Of a DNA stretch of 64,000 bases, positions 1 to 9,149 are shown in pieces (position 1 is the stretch's first letter; every line of letters starts with the position of its first letter). Origin of the DNA: DAHUYF01 sp963838385. GTDB taxonomy: Bacteria > Pseudomonadota > Alphaproteobacteria > ATCC43930 > CGMCC-115725. The notes under the pieces are model-generated. The model was not told the DNA's origin. It saw only the letters and a program-made list of their open reading frames with translations, and did not search any database. Where the stretch lies: positions 744,001-808,000 of the forward strand of contig CAWIRE010000001.1 in assembly GCA_963838385.1 (NCBI GenBank), read 5' to 3'. A program made the position numbers and the translations under genes.

Positions 1-1241
1 AGCATCGAGGCGACCGCGTCGACGCGCAACCCGTCGGCGTGGAACTCGTCGATCCAGCAGCGCGCGCTCGACAGCAGAAAATTCGCCACCTCGCGGCGGC
101 CAAGATTGTAGATATAGGTGTTCCAGTCGGGCTGGAAGCCCTGGCGCGGATCGGCGTGCTCGTAGAGCGCCGTGCCGTCGAAGCGCGCGAGGCCGTGCGC
201 GTCGGTGGGGAAATGGCCGGGCACCCAGTCGAGCCACAGCGCGACGCCGGCGGCGTGGCAGGCATCGACGAAGGCGCGGAAATCGTCGGGCGTGCCGAAG
301 CGCGAGGTCGGCGCGAAGAGGCCGGTCGGCTGGTAGCCCCAGGAGCCGTCGAAGGGATATTCGGTGATCGGCATCAGCTCCAGATGCGTGAAGCCCATGT
401 CGCGCACATAGGGCACGAGCTGCTCGGCCATCTCGCGATAGGTCAGATAGCGCGCCCCCTCCTCCGGCACCCGCCGCCACGAGCCGGCATGGACCTCGTA
501 GACCGAGATCGGCGCGTCCCGTTCGTTGGCCCGCCAGCGCTCGTCGAGCCAGGCGCGATCGCGCCACTCATGGCGCGACGGCGCGGCGACACGCGAGGCG
601 GTGCCCGGCGACCGCTCGGCGCACGCCGCGTAAGGGTCGGCCTTGAGCGGCAGCAGCGCGCCGTCGAGGCCGACGATCTCGTATTTGTAGCAGTGGCCCG
701 GCCCGAGCCCGGGAAGGAAGATCTCCCAGACGCCGGCGACATGCCGCAGCCGCATCGGATAGCGCCGCCCGTCCCAGTCGTTGAAGTCGCCGACGACGCT
801 GACCCGGCGCGCATTGGGTGCCCAGAGCGCGAAGGAGACGCCCGCCGCGCCTTCGTGCTCGCGGCAATGCGCGCCCAGCACGCGATAGCTTTCGAGATGC
901 GTGCCCTCCGCCAGGAGATGGATGTCGAGATCGCCGAGCACCGGCGGAAAGGCATAGACATCCTCGAACTCGACCGTGCCGCGGCCGCCTTCGGCGCGCA
1001 GGCGGTAGCGAAAACGCGCCCGCCGGCCGAGCGTGCCCGACCAGAGCCCGTCGGGATGAATGCGCTGGAGCTCGCCCGCCACCTCACCGGTGACGGCGTC
1101 GAGCACCCATACCCGGCGCGCCCAGGGCAGGAAGACGCGGACGCCCTGGACGCCGTCGACGGCATGCATGCCGAGATAGGCGAAGGGATCGCCATTGCGT
1201 CCCTCGATCACGGCGCGGGCGGTGGTGCCGAGCTCAACCAC
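1..1241 (-). CDS. glgB: 1,4-alpha-glucan branching enzyme GlgB, 3' part cut by window edge
   Basis: This is the N-terminal 413 or so residues of a GH13 glycogen branching enzyme, which forms alpha-1,6 branches in alpha-glucan. In frame I read an N-terminal beta-sandwich region, a CBM48-type segment (WAPNARRVSVVGDFNDWDG), the GSWGYQPTG stretch typical of GlgB, and the nucleophile region DGLRVDAVAS right at the left edge. The acid/base Glu lies outside the window. The likely start is a GTG at 1241 whose first bases overlap the TGA of the upstream treS-mak gene (GTGGTTGA); an in-frame GTG at 1211 is the alternative. It is the last visible gene of the glgE/treS-mak/glgB operon and supplies the branching step of the GlgE pathway. 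Confidence 0.93.
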   Translation of the reverse strand, partial: MVELGTTARAVIEGRNGDPFAYLGMHAVDGVQGVRVFLPWARRVWVLDAVTGEVAGELQRIHPDGLWSGTLGRRARFRYRLRAEGGRGTVEFEDVYAFPPVLGDLDIHLLAEGTHLESYRVLGAHCREHEGAAGVSFALWAPNARRVSVVGDFNDWDGRRYPMRLRHVAGVWEIFLPGLGPGHCYKYEIVGLDGALLPLKADPYAACAERSPGTASRVAAPSRHEWRDRAWLDERWRANERDAPISVYEVHAGSWRRVPEEGARYLTYREMAEQLVPYVRDMGFTHLELMPITEYPFDGSWGYQPTGLFAPTSRFGTPDDFRAFVDACHAAGVALWLDWVPGHFPTDAHGLARFDGTALYEHADPRQGFQPDWNTYIYNLGRREVANFLLSSARCWIDEFHADGLRVDAVASM

Positions 1242-4200
1242 CGGCGGCCTCTTTCGGCTCCAGCAGCTCCAGCACCCCGGCCAGCGGAATCGCCGCCCAT
1301 TGCGGCCGCTGCGCGAGCTCGTAGTCGACCTCGTAGACCGCCTTCTCCAAGGTGAAGAAATCGAGCAGCGCGGCGGCGGCGACGGGATCGGCCGGAACCG
1401 ATCCGAGGCCGGCCGCGGCGGTGCGATAGCGCGCGAGGAAGGCCTCGGTCACCTGATGGCGCCATTCCTCGGCGCGCTCCTGCAGCACCGGCAGCGCCGC
1501 CGGCTGGATGTCGCCCATCTGCCGCACCGCGGTGGCGGCAACGTAGGCGTAGGAGCGCAGCATGCCCGCGACATCGCGCAGCGGCGAGCCTTTCTGCCGC
1601 CGCTCGTCGCTGCTGCGCAGCGGCTCGCCCTCGAAATCGATGATCGAGAAGTCGTTCTGCACCGCCAGCACCTGGCCGAGATGGTAGTCGCCGTGGAAGC
1701 GCGTCTTCAGCGCCTCGGGCCGGACCGACAGCAGCTCGGCGTAGCGCCGGGCCAGCGCCGCGCCGGCGCCGAGCAGCCGATCGGCCAGTGCCTGCGCCGG
1801 CGCCGGCAGCGCGTCGCGGCTGCGCGCAAGGTTGGCCAGCATGTCGCGCGACGCGGCGGCGGCGTGCTCGCCCCAATGCGCGAGGTCGGCCTGCGTGATG
1901 CGCTCCGGCGCGAAGGCGGCCTCGACCTCGGCATCCGGGCACAGCGCGCGATGCAGCTCGGCGGTGCGCTGCCCGAGCTGGCCGGCGAGATCAAGATAGA
2001 GCGGATGCGCCAGCGCCTCCGGCGTCGGCGGCGTCGTGGCCGCCTCGCTGGCGCGCGCCTCGTGCGGCGCCATCAGCAGCGCCTCGTCGAGATAGCGCGT
2101 GAGATAATTGAGCGCCTGCGCCCAGGCGCTGTCCTGATTGCGCACATAGGCGAAGAGCACGCCCAGCGCCGCCTCCTCGCCGCCGGCCGCGACGAAATGG
2201 AAGGAGCCGAGCAGCGGCGGCGTGTTGGGGAAATGCGCCACGTCGGTGAGGTATCGCGCCATCTCGATTTCCGGCTGAACGCCCGTGGCGAGGCGGCGAT
2301 AAAGCTTGAGCACCGCGTATTCGTCGATCAGGACCGAGCTGTTCGACTGCTCGCCGCCGACGCGCTTCACGGTCGGGCTCTCCGGCAGGCTTGCCTGATC
2401 GAAGGCACCGGTGCGCGCGAAGACAATGGCGCCGTCGCGGCCGGAAAGCTCGGGCGCCGCGGCCATCGCCTCGACGATGGCGAGCGCGAAGGCCGGATCC
2501 GACGTGGCATCGTAGATCGCGCCCTCGCGCCGGCCGCGCCGCGCCTGGGCCAGCGTGGCGGGCAGCAGCGCCTTGCGATGCTCGCTCTCCTCCCCCTCCC
2601 AGGTGATCGCCAGCGGCAGGGAGTAGCGCTGGTGCTCGCCGTCGCGGAATGCCACGTCGATCACCGACAAGGGCCAGCCGAACTCCTTGCCTTTGCCCGG
2701 CAGCATGACCGCGGCCTCGACCGTCGTCTTGGCGATCCGCCTTCCCTTGCCCGCGAACCAACGCTGCCGCGGCAGATAGGCGGGCAGCACTTCGGTCTCG
2801 ACGAGCTGCCGGTTGTGATGGTTGAACGGCCCCGACCAGCCCTCTTCCGGCATGACCAGGGTGACGAGATCCGGCAGCGCCGGCTGCTCCCGCCACTCCG
2901 GTTCGCGCTGCACCGGGTCGAGCAGGAACCAGTAGAATCCGTGTCCCGGCAGGGTGAGCAGATAAGGCAGGTCGCCGATCGGCGGAAAGACGCTGCGGCC
3001 GAAGAGCTCGATCGGCTGGCGCCCTTTGAAGCCGGAGAGATCGAGCTCCACCGCCTGCGGCGCGCGCGCGAGATTGAAGACGCAGAGGATGATCTCGTCC
3101 TCATGGGCGCGCAGATAGGCCAGCACCTTGCGATTGGCGGGGTAGAGGAAGCTCTGATTGCCGCGGCCGAAGGCGAGACGCGCCTTGCGCACCGCGATGA
3201 GCCGCTTCATCCAGTTGAGAAATGAGGACGGCGACCGGCTCTGCGCCTCGACGTTGACCGCCTGATAGCCGTAGACTGCGTCCATGATCGGCGGCAGGTA
3301 GAGCCGCGCCGGGTCGGCGCGCGAGAAGCCGGCGTTGCGGTCGGGCGACCATTGCATCGGCGTGCGCACGCCGTCGCGGTCGCCGAGGAAGATGTTGTCG
3401 CCCATGCCGATCTCGTCGCCGTAATACATAACCGGCGTGCCCGGCATCGAGAACATCAGCCCGTTGAGCAGCTCCATGCGGCGGCGGTCGTTCTCCAGCA
3501 GCGGCGCCAGCCGCCGGCGGATGCCGAGATTGAGCCGCATGCGCTTGTCGGCGGCGTAGTGGTTCCAGAGATAGTCGCGCTCGCGGTCGGTCACCATCTC
3601 GAGCGTCAGCTCGTCATGGTTGCGCAGGAACACCGCCCATTGGCAATTGGGCGGGATGTCCGGCGTCTGGCGCATGATGTCGGTGATGGGATGGCGATCC
3701 TCGATCGCGACCGCCATGAAGATGCGGGGCATCAGCGGGAAATGGAACGCCATGTGGCATTCGTCGCCCTCGCCGAAATACTGCAGCACGTCCTCCGGCC
3801 ATTGATTGGCCTCGGCGAGCAGCATGCGGTCGCCATAGCGCCCGTCGAGCGCGCCGCGCAGGCGCTTCAGCAGCGCGTGCGTCTCGGGCAGGTTCTCGTT
3901 GATCGTGCCCTCGCGCTCGATGAGGTAGGGCACCGCGTCGAGCCGCATCCCGTCGACGCCGATGTCGAGCCAGAAGCGCATCACGTTGATGACGGAGCGC
4001 TCGACATGCGGATTGTCGTAATTGAGATCCGGCTGGTGCGCATAGAAGCGATGCCAGTAATAGGCCTGCGCCACCGGGTCCCACGCCCAGTTCGATTTCT
4101 CCGTGTCGAGGAAGATGATTCGCGTCTCGCGGAATTTCTGGTCGGTGTCGCTCCAGACATAATAATTGCGCCACAGCGAGCCCGGTTTGGCGCGGCGCGC

Positions 4201-4581
4201 GCGCTGGAACCAGGGATGCTGGTCGCTGGTGTGGTTCACCACCAGCTCGGTGATGACGCGCAGGCCCCGGCGATGGGCGGCGCGCACGAAGGCGCGGAAA
4301 TCGCCCATCGCGCCGTAGGCCGGGTTGATCGCGCGGTAATCGGCGATGTCGTAGCCGTCGTCCTTGAGCGGCGAAGGATAGAACGGCAGCAGCCACAGCG
4401 CGGTGACGCCGAGATCGTGGAGATAGTCGAGCTTGCGCGTCAGCCCCTGGAAATCGCCGATGCCGTCGTCGGTCGTGTCGAAGAAAGCCTTCACATGCAG
4501 CTGATAGATGATCGCGTCCTTGTACCAGAGCGGATCGGTGACGACCGACTGGGGCGGAACAACGGGCGTGGTGTCAGGCAT
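1234..4581 (-). CDS. treS: Trehalose synthase / maltokinase fusion (TreS-Mak)
   Basis: This 1115-residue bifunctional protein should convert trehalose to maltose (TreS) and phosphorylate maltose to maltose-1-phosphate (Mak/Pep2), the GlgE substrate. Residues about 15-560 are a GH13 trehalose synthase with nucleophile D215 (GMRLDAVPYL), acid E257 (LLAEANQ) and NHDEL at 321-325. Residues about 590-1115 are a maltokinase with the kinase-like motifs HGDYHLGQVL (963-972) and IIDFEGEP (980-987). The ATG at 4581 is preferred over an upstream in-frame ATG at 4698 because the upstream part is low-complexity and lies inside glgE. The gene starts 31 bp after the glgE stop and overlaps glgB by 8 bp, which indicates one operon. 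Such TreS-Mak fusions are known in proteobacteria. Confidence 0.95.
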   Translation of the reverse strand: MPDTTPVVPPQSVVTDPLWYKDAIIYQLHVKAFFDTTDDGIGDFQGLTRKLDYLHDLGVTALWLLPFYPSPLKDDGYDIADYRAINPAYGAMGDFRAFVRAAHRRGLRVITELVVNHTSDQHPWFQRARRAKPGSLWRNYYVWSDTDQKFRETRIIFLDTEKSNWAWDPVAQAYYWHRFYAHQPDLNYDNPHVERSVINVMRFWLDIGVDGMRLDAVPYLIEREGTINENLPETHALLKRLRGALDGRYGDRMLLAEANQWPEDVLQYFGEGDECHMAFHFPLMPRIFMAVAIEDRHPITDIMRQTPDIPPNCQWAVFLRNHDELTLEMVTDRERDYLWNHYAADKRMRLNLGIRRRLAPLLENDRRRMELLNGLMFSMPGTPVMYYGDEIGMGDNIFLGDRDGVRTPMQWSPDRNAGFSRADPARLYLPPIMDAVYGYQAVNVEAQSRSPSSFLNWMKRLIAVRKARLAFGRGNQSFLYPANRKVLAYLRAHEDEIILCVFNLARAPQAVELDLSGFKGRQPIELFGRSVFPPIGDLPYLLTLPGHGFYWFLLDPVQREPEWREQPALPDLVTLVMPEEGWSGPFNHHNRQLVETEVLPAYLPRQRWFAGKGRRIAKTTVEAAVMLPGKGKEFGWPLSVIDVAFRDGEHQRYSLPLAITWEGEESEHRKALLPATLAQARRGRREGAIYDATSDPAFALAIVEAMAAAPELSGRDGAIVFARTGAFDQASLPESPTVKRVGGEQSNSSVLIDEYAVLKLYRRLATGVQPEIEMARYLTDVAHFPNTPPLLGSFHFVAAGGEEAALGVLFAYVRNQDSAWAQALNYLTRYLDEALLMAPHEARASEAATTPPTPEALAHPLYLDLAGQLGQRTAELHRALCPDAEVEAAFAPERITQADLAHWGEHAAAASRDMLANLARSRDALPAPAQALADRLLGAGAALARRYAELLSVRPEALKTRFHGDYHLGQVLAVQNDFSIIDFEGEPLRSSDERRQKGSPLRDVAGMLRSYAYVAATAVRQMGDIQPAALPVLQERAEEWRHQVTEAFLARYRTAAAGLGSVPADPVAAAALLDFFTLEKAVYEVDYELAQRPQWAAIPLAGVLELLEPKEAAGG

Positions 4582-4612
4582 GGGGGGACCGGGCAAGGCG
4601 AAAGGCGGCGCT

Positions 4613-7600
4613 CTACCGCGTGATGCGGAAGATCGTCGCCGGGTTGACGCCGGGATCGAGGACGAGCTGCTGGCGGGCGCCCCGCCAGCGATGCGCACTG
4701 CCGGTTAACAGCTCGAGCACCGTGAAGGTTTCAGCCTCCGGGATGCCCATCTCCGCCAGCGGGAGCTCGATCTCGGCCGCGTGCACGGCGAAGGGATCGA
4801 GGTTGACGACAATGAAGAGATGGTCGGCGCCGTCCTCACTGGCCTTGCCGTAAAACAGCACGGCGTCGTCATCGGCGGGATAGAAGCGCAGAGTGTCGAG
4901 GCGGTGGAGCGCGGGGTGGTCGCGCCGGATGCGGTTGATGCGGGCGATGTCGTCCTTGATATGGCCGGGCCGGTCCCAGTCCCAGACCTTGTACTCGTAC
5001 TTCTCGGAATCAAGATACTCCTCGCTGTTCGGCAGCGCCCGGGCCTCGCAGAGCTCGAAGCCGTTGTAGATGCCATAGGACGGCGCCAGCGTCGCCGCCA
5101 GCACCAGCCGGACGCGGAAGGCCGGCCGCCCGCCCTGCTGCAGGTGCAGCGGCAGGATGTCCGGCGTGTTGGTGAAGAAGTTGGGGCGGAAATACTCCTT
5201 GGCCGGTCCCTGCGCCAGCTCGGTGCCGTAGTCGGTGAGCTCCTGCTTGCTGACGCGCCAGGTGAAGTAGGTGTAGGACTGGGTGAAGCCCGCCTTGGCG
5301 AGCGCCCGCATCAGCTTCGGCCGGGTGAAGGCTTCCGACAGGAAGATGGTTTCGGGATGCCGGTCCTGGACCTCCCGGATCAGCCATTCCCAGAACGGCA
5401 GCGGCTTGGTGTGCGGGTTGTCGACGCGGAAGATGGCGACGCCCTCGCCGATCCAGTGGAGCACGACATCGCGCAGCGCCCGCCACAGCGCCTCGCGGTC
5501 GGGGTTGTAGAAATCGACATTGACGATGTCCTGGTACTTCTTCGGCGGGTTCTCGGCGTATTTGATGGTGCCGTCGGGACGGAAGACGAACCATTGCGGG
5601 TGCTCGCAGACCCAGGGATGGTCCGGCGCGCATTGGATGGCGAAGTCCAGCGCCACCTCCATGCCGAGCGCGCGCGACGCCGCGACGAAGCGGCGGAACC
5701 CCTCGATCCCGCCAAGCTCGGGATGGATCGCGGTATGGCCGCCCTCGGCCGAACCGATGGCATAGGGGCTGCCGGGATCGCCGGGCGCTGCGGCGACGCT
5801 GTTGTTGCGGCCCTTGCGGTTGACGCGGCCGATGGGATGGATCGGCGGCAGATAGACGACGTCGAAGCCCATGGCGCGGATCTCCGGCAGCCGGGCGATA
5901 GCGTCGTCGAAGCTGGCGCTCTGGCCGGGGACCCGCCCCTGGCTGCGCGCGAACATCTCGTACCAGGCGCCGCAGCGCGCCGTCGGGCGGTCGACCACCA
6001 CCTCGAGCTCGCGGCCATAGCGCGTCGCCTGCTCCCGGTCGGGCCAGCGCGCCATCGCCCGGGCGAGCAGCAGCGAGAGCGCGACCTCCGTGCGCCCGGC
6101 GGTGTCGGCGCGCTCGAAATCCTCGAGCAGCCGCCGCAGCAGCGCTCGGTCGGCGCCGGTCGCGCGCGCCGCCGCCGCCGCGATGAGCTCCCGTCCCTCG
6201 AGCAGGTCGACCGCGAGGCTCTGCCCGGCCTGCCGCTTCTTCAGCGTGTCGGCCCGCCAGGAGGCGAAGGCGTCGGTCCAGGCCTCGATGGTGTAGCGGT
6301 AGCGCGCGTTGTCCATGAGCGGGAACTGCCCCACCCAGCGGTCATTGTCATAGAGCCGCATCGGCGCTTCCCGCCAGCGGGGCTCGCCTTGCGGGCGGTA
6401 GAGGACCATGGCGGCGAGCAGGTCATGGCCGTCGCGCAGGATGTCTGCCCAGACGGCGAGCGTGTCGCCGACCACGCGCTTCACCGGAAAGCGGCCGCCA
6501 TCGAGCTCGGGATAGACCTCCTGGATCAGGATGCGCCGGCCGGGCGCGGCCGGCATGCCCTCGCTCGGACGCGCCGCATCATCGGCCGCGGGCAGCGACC
6601 GCGCCGGCGGGCGCCGGCCGCGCAGTACGGCCACGCCGCGCGGCTCGACCGGCAGCCTGAGACCGGGAGCGGGCCCCTCGCCCGCCGCCATCAGCACCAG
6701 GTCCTCGGGCCCGGCCGCCTCCAGCAGCAGATCGGCATCGACCTCGTTGGCGGTGGCGTCGTCGATGTTGATCAGGCTGAAGGCCCATTCCTCGGCGGCG
6801 AGCGTCCGCCGCGCCAGCACCACCAGCGGGTCGCCCGGCGGCGTCAGCCGGCGCTGCGGCCCCTCCTCGTTGAGCGCCGGCATCGCCTGCTTGACGGCAT
6901 TGATCTCGGCGATCGCACCGGAAAGGTCGACATATCGCCGCTCGGCATGCTCGGGCCGGGTCGCCACCACGTCGAGGCGGCGACGCCAGCCGAACTCGAA
7001 GCCCATCGGCATCATCACCCCCTTGGAGAAACAGGCGGCGAAGCCATAGGCCTGGCGGCAGCGCGCCGCAATCGAGGCGGGGGCGAGACCGGCGCGCTCG
7101 AGCTCGGCGGCGAGCCGCTCGGTGTCGTGGCTTTCCGGAAAGGCGATCGAGGGGGCGATGGCGCGGAACAGATCGTATTGCTCGAGCAGCCAGGGGCTGG
7201 CGAAGTCCCACCACTTGCTGCTGTTGAAGAGATAATCGAAGCCGGCGCCGTCGAGCTGCTGCACCTCGGGCAGACGCGCGCCCAGCGTCTCCGCCGCGAA
7301 GACGCAGTCGGACGCGAGGCCGCGCGCGGCGGCGATCAGCGCCCGCCACACCCGCGCCGGCACCTTGTAGGCGGCATCGCAGCGGAAGCCGCGGAACCCC
7401 AAACCGACGTAATGCCGCACCAGCTCGGCGAAATAGGCGACGATCTCCGCCTCGGCCTCGCCGCCGCGGTACTCGATCTCGGCCAGATCGCCCCAGACGG
7501 TGACGTTGGTGGCGTTGGCGGGGTCGATCGCCGAGGGCGAGCGCAGGCCGCCGCCGGGCTCGTGCGCGAACCAGTGCGGATGGCTGGTCGTAAGCTCGTT

Positions 7601-7939
7601 GTCGCGGGCGGTATGGTTCATCACCAGATCCATCATCGCCATCAGGCCATGGTCGCGGCAAGCGGCGGTGAAGCCGGCGAGCAGGGCCTCGTCGCTCTCC
7701 TGCGCCTTGCCGCGGAACAGCGGATGGAGGCGCCGGAAGTCCTTTACCGCATAGAGGCTGCCGGAAAAGCCCGGCTCGTGGAAGGGGTTGACGAAGACGC
7801 AGTTGAAGCGCATCGCGGCGATGCGCGGCAACTCGGCACGCCAGGCCGCGATGTCGCCGACGAGGAGGGGGAAGAGGTTGTAGATGCGCAGGCCCTCGGC
7901 CGTGACACCTGCGGCCTCATCGCAGCCGCGCGGGGTCAT
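4613..7939 (-). CDS. glgE: GlgE maltosyltransferase with an extra N-terminal GH13 domain
   Basis: This 1108-residue protein is far longer than the usual GlgE of about 660-700 residues. Residues about 465-1108 are a standard GlgE, which adds maltose units from maltose-1-phosphate to a growing alpha-1,4-glucan. It has the GlgE N-terminal (DUF3416-like) segment from 469, NPPKKYQDI at 797-805, nucleophile D840 (FRVDNPHTKP), acid/base E869 (FLSEAF) and TNTPD at 923-927. Residues about 15-445 form a separate alpha-amylase-like barrel that keeps GH13 landmarks: nucleophile D188 (FRCDAAYKVP), acid E217 (FAAETLG) and HD at 271-272 (PESHDTERL). The N-domain could trim or bind glucan; its reaction is not known from sequence. 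First gene of the glgE/treS-mak/glgB operon. Confidence 0.94.
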   Translation of the reverse strand: MTPRGCDEAAGVTAEGLRIYNLFPLLVGDIAAWRAELPRIAAMRFNCVFVNPFHEPGFSGSLYAVKDFRRLHPLFRGKAQESDEALLAGFTAACRDHGLMAMMDLVMNHTARDNELTTSHPHWFAHEPGGGLRSPSAIDPANATNVTVWGDLAEIEYRGGEAEAEIVAYFAELVRHYVGLGFRGFRCDAAYKVPARVWRALIAAARGLASDCVFAAETLGARLPEVQQLDGAGFDYLFNSSKWWDFASPWLLEQYDLFRAIAPSIAFPESHDTERLAAELERAGLAPASIAARCRQAYGFAACFSKGVMMPMGFEFGWRRRLDVVATRPEHAERRYVDLSGAIAEINAVKQAMPALNEEGPQRRLTPPGDPLVVLARRTLAAEEWAFSLINIDDATANEVDADLLLEAAGPEDLVLMAAGEGPAPGLRLPVEPRGVAVLRGRRPPARSLPAADDAARPSEGMPAAPGRRILIQEVYPELDGGRFPVKRVVGDTLAVWADILRDGHDLLAAMVLYRPQGEPRWREAPMRLYDNDRWVGQFPLMDNARYRYTIEAWTDAFASWRADTLKKRQAGQSLAVDLLEGRELIAAAAARATGADRALLRRLLEDFERADTAGRTEVALSLLLARAMARWPDREQATRYGRELEVVVDRPTARCGAWYEMFARSQGRVPGQSASFDDAIARLPEIRAMGFDVVYLPPIHPIGRVNRKGRNNSVAAAPGDPGSPYAIGSAEGGHTAIHPELGGIEGFRRFVAASRALGMEVALDFAIQCAPDHPWVCEHPQWFVFRPDGTIKYAENPPKKYQDIVNVDFYNPDREALWRALRDVVLHWIGEGVAIFRVDNPHTKPLPFWEWLIREVQDRHPETIFLSEAFTRPKLMRALAKAGFTQSYTYFTWRVSKQELTDYGTELAQGPAKEYFRPNFFTNTPDILPLHLQQGGRPAFRVRLVLAATLAPSYGIYNGFELCEARALPNSEEYLDSEKYEYKVWDWDRPGHIKDDIARINRIRRDHPALHRLDTLRFYPADDDAVLFYGKASEDGADHLFIVVNLDPFAVHAAEIELPLAEMGIPEAETFTVLELLTGSAHRWRGARQQLVLDPGVNPATIFRITR

Positions 7940-8160
7940 GGCCGAGCCGGGTGCAAGGACGGGACGATGGGAGGCGCCTGTGGCCTGAGTTCCCCCAGAC
8001 TGCTCCTCCGGCTCGTTTTCCTAGGACCGAACCGGGGCCGCGATACCAGCATTCCATCGCGCGAAATTGGGTGCGGCAGCGGAGCTCGATATCGACCACT
8101 CGCTCTCCGGCGCGTTTTTTTCACCGCGCTGCCACAGGTTGCCTGAATGCAAGAACGGCG

Positions 8161-8174
8161 CCTCTCGCGAGAGG
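8161..8174 (-). terminator. Short palindrome after the DUF2188 gene, possible terminator
   Basis: A perfect 14-base palindrome (CCTCTCGCGAGAGG) lies 6 bases beyond the stop of the DUF2188 gene. It could form a 5-bp stem with a CGCG loop, but no run of T follows. The remaining bases up to glgE (7940-8160) contain a run of seven Ts (plus strand) and no recognisable promoter elements, although the glgE promoter must lie there if the operon starts at glgE. Confidence 0.3.
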
Positions 8175-8180
8175 GTTCCC

Positions 8181-8471
8181 TCAGCGCCGCGACGGCGGCT
8201 CGCCCTTGGGCGGGGCGCCACGCTCCGCGCCGGCCGCCCGCTCGAGATCGAGCGCCGTGTCGCTGCCGAACAGCCGCTCGTCGGCGATCGTGCCGGCGGG
8301 ATCCTCGACCACCAGCTTGCTCGGCTCGTCCGCGGCGGCGAGGTCCCAGGCCTGGCGCATCGCCGCCTCGCGCGTCGGCCAAGTGCCGCGCGCCGCCGTC
8401 TCGCCTTCCTTGTGCACGCTCCAGCCGTGATCGGCGAGCGGGCTCACGCGATAGACATGCCGTCCCAGCAC
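8181..8471 (-). CDS. DUF2188 family protein
   Basis: A 96-residue protein containing a DUF2188-like core: an aromatic strand pair (VYRVSPLADHGWSVHKEG), a helix with regularly spaced Ala (REAAMRQAWDLAAAD) and a strand of the type seen in the family (SKLVVEDPAGTIADERLFG, residues about 50-68). The family's function is unknown; members are small soluble proteins that often occur as single genes. Residues 75-96 are a charged Pro/Arg-rich tail. It lies upstream of glgE on the same strand with a 241-bp gap, so co-transcription is uncertain. Confidence 0.75.
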   Translation of the reverse strand: MLGRHVYRVSPLADHGWSVHKEGETAARGTWPTREAAMRQAWDLAAADEPSKLVVEDPAGTIADERLFGSDTALDLERAAGAERGAPPKGEPPSRR

Positions 8472-8664
8472 CTTTGCCCTCCATTCTCCTGCCCTTTCGG
8501 CAACACCGCCGCGCTCGGGCGCGTTCCGCCCAGGGAACTCAAGGGTCTACCGGGCGTTCTGCTGGGGCTTCCCACCCGGACCTTGCGGACTCCCCCGCCC
8601 TGTACCTCGCAGATGACGGCGCCGGCGCCGGCGCCCCGCCCTGATTGCAAGCAAGGAGGGTGCG

Positions 8665-8916
8665 ACGAAACCCCCGATCGATATCACGGAGGATGATCTT
8701 CACGCCTATGTCGACGCGACGCTCGACCGGCCACGACGGCTGGCCGTGGCGCTCTATCTTGTCTCCCACCCCGCCGAGGCAGCGCGGGTCGAAGCCTTCC
8801 GGGCGCAAAACGAGGCGGTCAACATCCTTTTCGGCAGCGTCATCGATGAACCCCTGCCCCAAAGGCTGAAGCTGGCGCTGCTCCACACCCCGCCGTTTGC
8901 CATCCGCCGGCGGTGA
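8665..8916 (+). CDS. Short anti-sigma-factor-like protein (cytosolic domain only)
   Basis: An open frame of about 83 residues reads ITEDDLHAYVDATLD, then PRRLAVALYLVSHPAEAARV and EPLPQRLKLALL. This matches the cytosolic sigma-binding helices of membrane anti-sigma factors partnered with ECF sigma factors. It ends at TGA 8914-8916 without the transmembrane helix and periplasmic domain such proteins usually have. The start is unclear: AAGGAGG at 8653-8659 is a good ribosome binding site, but the codon 5 bases on is ACG (8665), and no ATG/GTG/TTG occurs in frame after the upstream stop at 8614. A base error at the start is possible. It converges on the ECF sigma gene at 9150-9776, its likely partner, although such pairs are normally co-directional. 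Confidence 0.6.
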   Translation, partial: TKPPIDITEDDLHAYVDATLDRPRRLAVALYLVSHPAEAARVEAFRAQNEAVNILFGSVIDEPLPQRLKLALLHTPPFAIRRR

Positions 8917-8958
8917 TGGCCTGCCCCGCCTCAAGGCGCGGCGTCCGGCGCAAAGAGC

Positions 8959-8985
8959 GGCCGGGCGCGCGGTCCGCGCCCGGCC
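8959..8985. terminator. Strong hairpin between convergent anti-sigma-like and sigma genes
   Basis: GGCCGGGCGCG (8959-8969) pairs perfectly with CGCGCCCGGCC (8975-8985) across a 5-base loop, giving an 11-bp GC stem. A second hairpin, GCGGGT/ACCCGC, follows at 8991-9007. There is no T tract on either strand, so this may be a weak or Rho-assisted bidirectional terminator. Apart from these hairpins, 8917-9149 shows nothing recognisable. Confidence 0.45.
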
Positions 8986-9149
8986 AGTCTGCGGGTGGCA
9001 AACCCGCCGACAGGGAGACTTTGCCATGCCGGGCGAGGGGAGATCGGGCGGGCGCGGCGCCCGGCGGGCCGCACCCCGGTAGCACGCCGGGGAGCCGCGG
9101 CTACCATCTGCCCAACACGTCCCGCCGCGCAGGGTTCCGCCTCACCCGC

